Assembly: GCF_002878395.1 (NCBI RefSeq)
Contig: NC_061115.1
Location: 52,154,569-52,218,568, forward strand
Length of the DNA stretch: 64,000 nucleotides
DNA from: Capsicum annuum
Taxonomy: Eukaryota > Streptophyta > Magnoliopsida > Solanales > Solanaceae
Direction of reading: 5' to 3'
Below the pieces are notes generated by a model. The model was not told where the DNA came from. It was given only the letters and a program-made list of their open reading frames with translations, and searched no databases. The position numbers and the translations under genes were made by a program. The first letter of the stretch is position 1, and every line of letters begins with the position of its first letter. Below, piece by piece: positions 57,656 through 64,000 of the stretch.

Positions 57656-59731
57656 GTGTTGACTAATGGTTTCTTCCTTGCTACAGGTCTTATAATTGCA
57701 CCCAAAGGAAAGAACTCAAAATCTACAAAGAAAGTGACCAATGGAAGTGTACCTCAGAAGCTTTTAGATGAGGAATCCAATTATGAGGAAGAAGAGCCAC
57801 TGCTCAATAAGCAAAGAAAGAAGATAGGCCCGAAAAAGCCTCCACCACCCCCACCTGTTGAGGTGGAGGAGAGTGAAGAGAATGATACTAAGCCAACAAT
57901 GTCTGAACATACAACTTCTGAGCAGATGGCCTCTGAGCAACAAGATTTTGAATATGATGAATCTAAAGAGCATGATTCAGATCATCCTGATTCCAAGGAA
58001 CATGAGTCAGGGCAACTTGAATCCAAGGGACCATTATGTAAGTCCCCTTCTCCTGAGCAACGGGATGATGAATAACCTATGATTCATAGAACTATGGTTA
58101 AATGCAAGAACCCCGAAGTCCGAGATAGCACTAGGTGGCAAATACGCAAAGCACAGAAAATCTATTTTGATGGGCTTCGCAGAACTAATAGAAGAGCTGT
58201 TAAAAGGCCAATCTTTGAAGAAAGGAGGATCATCACTAAAGGGTTGAGCAGATATCCTGAAGTTGAGCAAAAATTTTGTGACTACGACTTGGGATGGACT
58301 ACAAGAGGAGGACATTTTTCCCTACACTAGTTACGGAGTTCTATGTGAACTATCAAGCTCGCTTGAAAATGTATGTAAGAAGGGAAGAAATCAGCCGATC
58401 AGCCTTCGTTGGATAAATTTCTAGTACGAGGTGTAATGGTGGATGTTTCTGAAGCAAAAATCAACAAATTTCTTCATGGACCAAACTTCACTTCTCCGGC
58501 CACTTCACCTATATTCTATGCTCGGTTAAAGTATTAGGAAAATCAACGGTCTTGGTTAGACACACTTATAGCTGATGGAGAACCTAAATGGCTTACTAAC
58601 CCAAGTGAAAGAATCTTCAAGGCCTCCCTGAATCCAGAGACAAAATTTTTTTGAGGTATTGTATGTATCTGGTTGATGCCCACAGATGGAGATAATATCC
58701 TTGGGCATGATAGAGCAATACTAGTCGCAAGTCTTGTGGCAAAGCTCAAATTGAACTTCAAAGAGATTATCGTCGAAGGGATAAAAATTTAGGTATCAAG
58801 GTCTGATATGACATATTCTTTCCCTTGTCTAATTATGAGGTTCTATAAGGCATCCAATGTTCCTAAGGTTGTAGGGTTAGATGAAGAACTGCTTGCCAAG
58901 AAGACCCATAATCCTATCTGATATGATAAAAATTAGCTGAGGCTAACACTTGATAGAGGAGAAGAGGTTTTCAACAGTTTCGCCGATTACAGGTACTAGC
59001 TCAGTACCTAATGTAGAAGTATAGGATTCTGAAGCCGTACCATCGACATCCTCAACATGAGCATTTCCAGTGCCTGGAAATAAGACAATCCCTTCAGCTG
59101 TAGTGCCTACAACAGAATTCGTCTTTAACCTTATAAAATTTAGGAGTGTGGAAAAACAAGCAAAATGGTGTGAATCTCAGCTACAACTCTTTGCCAGACA
59201 ATTTGCAGCTATGGTAGACAAGAGGGTTAAGGCTGTACTTAAGCAATACAAGGCTCTCCGGGTAGGATTGCTGAATTGGAGAACCATTTCAATGCTTGGT
59301 TGAAAGAGAGGTTAGTTCCAAAGATTATACTATTTAGATCAAACCTAGACAAGGTAAAAGGTGAGGTTGGAAATATATAGCAACACCAATTTATGGTTTC
59401 ACCAGATCGGGCTGTTCAGGAGTCTGAGTGAGAAATTTTATTACTTGCTCTCACAGAGGAACTAGTGAAGAAAAAGAAGAAGAAGGGTGAGAAAAAAGGC
59501 AAGGGTAAGAGAGAGAGGCCTAATAGTAATGAAGAAAGAAAAATAGAGAAGAGGGTGAGAAAGAAGGCTAAAAAAGAGAAAACGAAGAAGGTGATCATTG
59601 AGTCCTTCATTGATAATAAGAAATGGGAGGCAGCCATCCTACCAAGATCTATAGGTGCCTCTACTAGTAGGCCTCCAGAAACTACTAGGCCAGCTGCACC
59701 AGAACAGAGTGAGACTCTCGATAGAGATTAG
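57656..59731 (+). pseudogene. ORF2: 'putative plant transposon protein' domain, broken
   Basis: The first part (57656-58330) is one frame with one stop at 58073: an acidic, Ser/Glu-rich region with 'KKPPPPPPVEVEESEEND', then 'RRAVKRPIFEERRI'. After a frameshift near 58330 the next text reads 'GVMVDVSEAKINKFLHGPNF'-like, 'ENQRSWLDTLIADGEPKWLT', 'ERIFKASLNPETKFF' and 'IWLMPTDGDNILGHDRAILV' (to about 58735), which I recognise as the domain databases label putative plant transposon protein. The last part (59070-59731) has 'KQAKWCESQLQLFARQFAAM', coiled-coil-like text and a very Lys-rich tail. The role of this protein in the element is unknown. Confidence 0.75.
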
Positions 59732-61141
59732 GTATCTAAGGATGTGGCAGCAAGGGTAAGAACCCATGAACCCTGTGCTCGATCTACTCCAGGTATACCC
59801 TAACCCTTAGTTCAGATTTTCTTTGATTCTAATTTGAGGGTGTAGGGTGAGTTGTTGTTGTAACACTTTATAGTTGACTTAGAGATATACAAGTACCTGA
59901 GGCAGTGAGCATGGTTTTTTTATTTTGTGAACACCTATCAAGTGGTTTAATTCTATAAATGTGTGATTTGCATCTAAGTGTGACCACTATGCATTGTTGT
60001 ATGACATTAGTTCTAGTGACACAACAATCATTGCTAAACAACTGCTTGAACTGAATGAGTAGTAACTTGTGATATACTTGTGTGCCATGCGCGTATGAGA
60101 TCTTACTTAGTCCCCTCTGTATGTTGAATCCAGAATTTGCCCGGTTAATCTTAACTAAGTTGAAGGATAGGGGTTAGGAAAGGATCATAGGCCATTTTGA
60201 TATTAGCCCACTTTTATCCTAAATGACCTTCCCTATATGTAGAGTATCCCTTGATCCCTAATTTAAGCCTTATTAGCCTATTTGTTTTTATGACACCTGT
60301 CACCTTCTCGTTTATATCACAATAAACCTATTTTGGCCCTGATCCTCCTGGGACATTATGCACCTTGATGTAGGCAAATGGCCTAAGTTGAGGGTGGCTA
60401 TCTTAGGGGTGTGTGATGTCAAATTAGTATGAATATAAGTAGAATAAAATAAATGAATAAAAATCTGGGTGAAGTGGTAAAGAACAAGAAAAGAAAAGTT
60501 ATGAAAAAGAAGAAGTGTTGTAGGAAAGATAGCATCCATATTGAAAAGTGTGATAAAAAAAGAGAAGAATAGAAAAAGGTTAATAAGTGAATCCCAGGAG
60601 CCAGTGTACTATCAAGGAGTCTTAGTCACTTTAAATGTCATCAAGTATCATACCAAGATCTAGCCTGCATTATAAGACGAAGAGAAGACCTATAGTGATC
60701 TTGGCTGACTTGTCTGAAAACCTTGGTAATAAAAATATGGGCAAGTCTATGGTACTTGGCATACATTGGTTGGAACTTCAATGTGAGAGTGAGTATCTTT
60801 TGATTGTGCCCATGGTTACATATATGATTGTTGATATGAGAAAAGGGAGATTTCTTTGTTGTGAGGGCACACCAGATATGTTGCTAGTTGCTAATTTGTT
60901 CGGATAGTACAATACTGGTTATGCTTGGTTGTTATAGCTGAATTAATACCGTATCTTAATTCCTGAGTGTTACATTGTTGTTATTTAATAATATACATAG
61001 TTGTTCTTGAATTGACTGACCTTGGAGATGGTGAAGATGTTTTTGAGATAATATGGATGATTGATTGCCGAATGTACTTTGTATTATCTTAGTTATGTTT
61101 GAGTTGCTTGAGGACAAGCAATTATTTTAAGTTGATGGTGT
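59732..61141 (+). other. 3' internal region of unit 1 up to the polypurine tract
   Basis: About 1.4 kb, homologous to 52050-53408 of unit 0. It holds a small ORF (60635-60907) and ends with 'cttgaggacaagcaatt' and a short purine run before the LTR at 61142. Otherwise I see nothing coding. Confidence 0.6.
60635..60907 (+). CDS. Small ORF of 90 aa, unknown, probably not under selection
   Basis: Open from ATG 60635 to TAG 60905. The text includes 'RPIVILADLSENLGNKNMGK', 'SMVLGIHWLELQCESEYLLI' and 'RKGRFLCCEGTPDMLLVANL'. I do not recognise a domain, and there is no signal peptide or clear membrane segment. The unit-0 copy has lost its start and a Trp codon, and most codon differences between the two are non-synonymous, so the reading frame may simply be a remnant of a once longer coding region. 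Confidence 0.35.
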   Translation: MSSSIIPRSSLHYKTKRRPIVILADLSENLGNKNMGKSMVLGIHWLELQCESEYLLIVPMVTYMIVDMRKGRFLCCEGTPDMLLVANLFG

Positions 61142-62543
61142 TGATGTGTGAGAAAACTCTAAAACATTTGAGGCTTTTAATTGAGGATAATCGCAACGTT
61201 TTAAGCAACTTTTGTCATTTTTGATTGTTTTATATTTGATTTTGCAATAGAAACCAAGATTCAAGAGAATCAACAAGGATGGAAACAAAAGAGTTGAAAT
61301 CTAAAGCAAATATAAGAAAAGTGTGTCTGACAATATTTCTGATAACTCGTCAGCCATGTGATAAGTTATCAGAGATACAGTCAGCCTTAGACAGAGAGTG
61401 GACCTCAGCTGAAAGTTGTGATGACATTTCCTGATAAATCATCAAAGAGTTGATAAGTCGTCAGGTTTCATCGTTAACCTTAAGCAAGAAGTTCTAAAAC
61501 TGAAGAAAGAGATGATGACATTTGTGATAAGTCGTTACACTTTTGATAAGGTGTCACGAATATCATCATCTCATCCAAGAAATTGCTGAACTCTGTGATT
61601 TTGTTTCCATAATTAGGGTGAACTATTTAAAGCATTGTTTAGTGTTTTCTAAAAAAAGGAGAGAGAACCTGTTTTGGGACACATATTTTTATTTTTCTCT
61701 CTAGTTTCTTGGCTTGAAAAATAAATAACTTTAAAGAGATTTTCATCAATATTTTGGGATTTCTATTGTAATCTAATCTGAGAATCACTAGTTACTATTC
61801 ATATCATGGTAAGTTCATATTTCAAATTATGAATACATCTAGTTGTTTCACTTATTACATTATAAGTTGGTAAATCTCTTTAACCCGAATTATGGGATCT
61901 GTAGGTTATGTCTTGGTAAGATGCTAAGTGTTTAAGATTCTAAAGGTAATAGGACTCCTTGATAATTTCAAGATTTTAATTATTATCTATTAGTTGCAAA
62001 TGATAGATAGCACCTACTTTGATTTGCTTGAGATAAGAAATCAAATATAGTAGGAAGTGAATTATTGACAGGGACTTGGAAACACTAAACTTCCATTTAA
62101 TAATTGATGCTGTAACAAGGAATTTTAACCTGAGATGAAGTCTGGTTAGTAAATATAAATTCCCTAAGTCTGAGAGGATTAGGTAATTAAATGTTTAATA
62201 GAGACATTTAAGCATAACTTTGATAAAGATAATGTGTTGTCCTACCTACTGTGAGAATCTTGAATTACTATTAGCATATGTCAAGTACTAAAAACCATAG
62301 GGAACATAATTGTGGTTTTCCATAAACTCTTGCTACAAATACTGAAACTAAAGTGACCAACAATTATTGGCTAATCTCCAAAACCCCCATTTCAGGAAAC
62401 ATCCAACTATCCGTTGATTAAATCATAAACAACTAAAGTTCTCACCATATTCCTTGTGGGATTCGATGCCAACCTAGTTGGGTTATATATTGACAACGAT
62501 TGCTTACATTCTCATTAGAGAGGTGTAGTTTGAACGTTATACA
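61142..62543 (+). mobile_element. LTR between unit 1 and unit 2
   Basis: Partner of 53409-54804, starting TGATGTGTGAG and ending 'gttataca'. Differences between the two LTRs are scattered substitutions plus short indels. Confidence 0.8.
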
Positions 62544-62546
62544 AAA

Positions 62547-62564
62547 TGGTGCTGTTGCAGGGGA
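62547..62564 (+). promoter_or_regulatory. Primer binding site of unit 2, tRNA-Asp (Athila) type
   Basis: TGGTGCTGTTGCAGGGGA differs from the known site by two C-to-T changes and one C-to-A change, at partly different positions from unit 1. Together the two copies restore the ancestral identity of the site. Confidence 0.85.
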
Positions 62565-62738
62565 ATACGGTTGTAAATTAACGTTTGTGGGTCTTAATTG
62601 ACTGTTAGTCAAGTTTCCTAGTTTTACGCTTATTGGTTATTTTTGTTTATTGCAGGATCTTTGTAGTGTATGCCAAGAACCAGAAGTTTCAGAGAACTAT
62701 TATTACTGTTTAGTCCAGAACCGCAACGAATTGAAAGA

Positions 62739-64000
62739 ATGGCAGACAAGCAGGAGTCTAATAGGTTAGCTGTCTTAGCTTGAGCTCAGGTGAATGTGAA
62801 GAATATCGGTCAACAAGTATGACACCCAAATCCTGAAGTGACCAAGACATGGCTCACCTAAAAACATAGATGGACTTGCTAACCAAGCACTTTTTATCAG
62901 GCATGACTTAGAAGGTGCAAGCTGTGGGATCACAAGATAAAGTTGATGCTGATTCAGAAGAAGAGGTGAACTATTTTAATAATTAGGGGGGTTTTCGAGG
63001 TAATAGCCAAGGGAATCAAGGTTGGAATTATTATGATAATCTTGGTTATAAAGATAGAGAGTAGGGAAATTGGAGGAACAACAATGATAGGAGCGGTCTA
63101 TATATCCCTCTTGGAAATTGTGAGGCTGCTACAACAAGTTCTGAAAAGATGTCCATGGTGGACATGATGGCTAAGTTGCTGAATGGAGTGGAGGCTACCA
63201 ACTCTGGTGTGACCACCATGAATACCAATCTATCCTCTATTATTCAGTTGGTAAACTTACACTCCACCACAATCAAACAGTTGGAGAAATAGATGAGCCA
63301 ACTCTCTGTAGCATTTAACCATAGAAAGAGTGGACCATTACTAAGTGATACGGTCCAGAATCCATGAAATGATGGATCATGTATGGAGATTACCACAAGA
63401 AGTGGTAAGATATTACCTGGCCCTTCTGTGGGAAAAAGTTTGGTTTAAGATATGACTGAGGCAGAGGATGAACCCAAAGAAGAATGTCCAGTGAAGTCTG
63501 TGAAGATGGATAGTTCTGATGATTCTCTAGAAAAAGGGAAAGAGAAGGAGAAGAAGGTAGTGTTGAAAATTCTCCCAAGACCACCACCTCCTTTTCATCA
63601 ATGATTGAAGAAAAAAACTGATGATGCAAAATTCAGCAAGTTCATGGGAATGCTCAAACAATTGACAGTGAATATGCCATTGGTTGAGGCACTGGAGCAA
63701 ATCCCAGGATATGCCAAATTCATGAAGAATCTGGTAACAAAGAAGTGAGCAACAATCTATGAACCGGTGGATAATCTCCATCATTGTATTACCGTTTCTG
63801 CACAATCCTTAGTGCAGAAGAAGGCCGACCCTGGAGCATTCACTATTCCATGTTCAATTGGGTTTTTAAATTTTGCTAAGGACTTATGAGATCTAGGGGC
63901 CAGTATAAACCTAATACTACTTGCTGTGTACAAGAAGCTGGGTGTGGGGGATCCTACCTCGACGAACATATGATTGGTGATGGAGGATAGGTCTGTAAAG
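62739..64000 (+). pseudogene. Gag-protease of unit 2, decayed and cut by the window edge
   Basis: Homologous to 55002-56300. ATG at 62739 is kept, but there is a deletion near 62838 (the equivalent of about 55100-55125), and stops occur at many points, for example TAG at 63290 and 'tga' at 63603. Protease text reaches 'DLGASINLI'-like sequence near 63890 before the window ends. Much more decayed than unit 1, although the two share the same ancestor. Confidence 0.85.

Larger units (their letters stand above)
51544..64000 (+). mobile_element. Tandem array of an Athila/Tat-like gypsy element
   Basis: Order: tail of internal region (unit 0, 51544-53408), LTR 53409-54804, full internal region (unit 1, 54805-61141), LTR 61142-62543, head of internal region (unit 2, 62544-64000+). 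Gag start codons of units 1 and 2 are 7737 bp apart, and 51544 onward matches 59274 onward. Such LTR-internal-LTR-internal chains arise by unequal recombination between LTRs of neighbouring copies. The primer site is of the tRNA-Asp type known from Athila. The internal region has gag-protease and a second ORF, but no RT, RNase H or integrase that I can see. Confidence 0.88.

Overview
This is a piece of plant nuclear heterochromatin built almost entirely of broken transposable elements. I see no intact host gene, no rRNA or tRNA gene and no CRISPR array. The element families (long-LTR chromovirus-type Ty3/gypsy, Athila/Tat-type gypsy with a tRNA-Asp-like primer site, a caulimovirid-derived endogenous pararetrovirus) together with the plant gene fragments suggest a dicot, most likely Solanaceae. 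That assignment comes from family knowledge and was not checked by a search.

Layout: 1-2052 is a minus-strand LTR fragment holding a perfect 90-bp tandem duplication. 2337-17717 is a Ty1/copia element (+) split at 4619/14475 by a complete-ended but decayed Ty3/gypsy chromovirus (-) with LTRs at 4620-7013 and 12084-14474. 17718-18804 is AT-rich with small tandem repeats. 18805-22250 is an endogenous pararetrovirus fragment (-). 22251-27949 is a truncated Ty3/gypsy (+) whose gag-pol frame stays in register for 2.8 kb with only six stop codons. 27950-32830 carries decayed exons of two unrelated host genes on the minus strand: a carotenoid cleavage dioxygenase 1-like gene and an acylamino-acid-releasing enzyme. 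33241-33476 is a TTA/TAA microsatellite and 33832-34645 a non-autonomous hAT-like element with an 8-bp target duplication. 34797-42699 is a gag-only Ty3/gypsy derivative (-). 43150-47429 is a pol-bearing gypsy fragment (-). 47430-49256 and 49257-51543 are LTR pieces of two further families. 51544-64000 is a tandem array of an Athila/Tat-like element (internal tail, LTR, internal, LTR, internal head), whose internal region carries gag-protease and a second 'plant transposon' ORF but no recognisable reverse transcriptase.

Two themes run through the window. First, many stop codons in the better-preserved reading frames fit C-to-T change on one or other strand (CAG/CAA/CGA/TGG to stop). In the tandem array sister copies prove the direction of three such changes, as expected for long-methylated silenced DNA. 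Second, each of the six LTR families examined carries its own short, self-complementary motif repeated within roughly the first 600 bp of the LTR. This convergence across families is the most interesting pattern I found.
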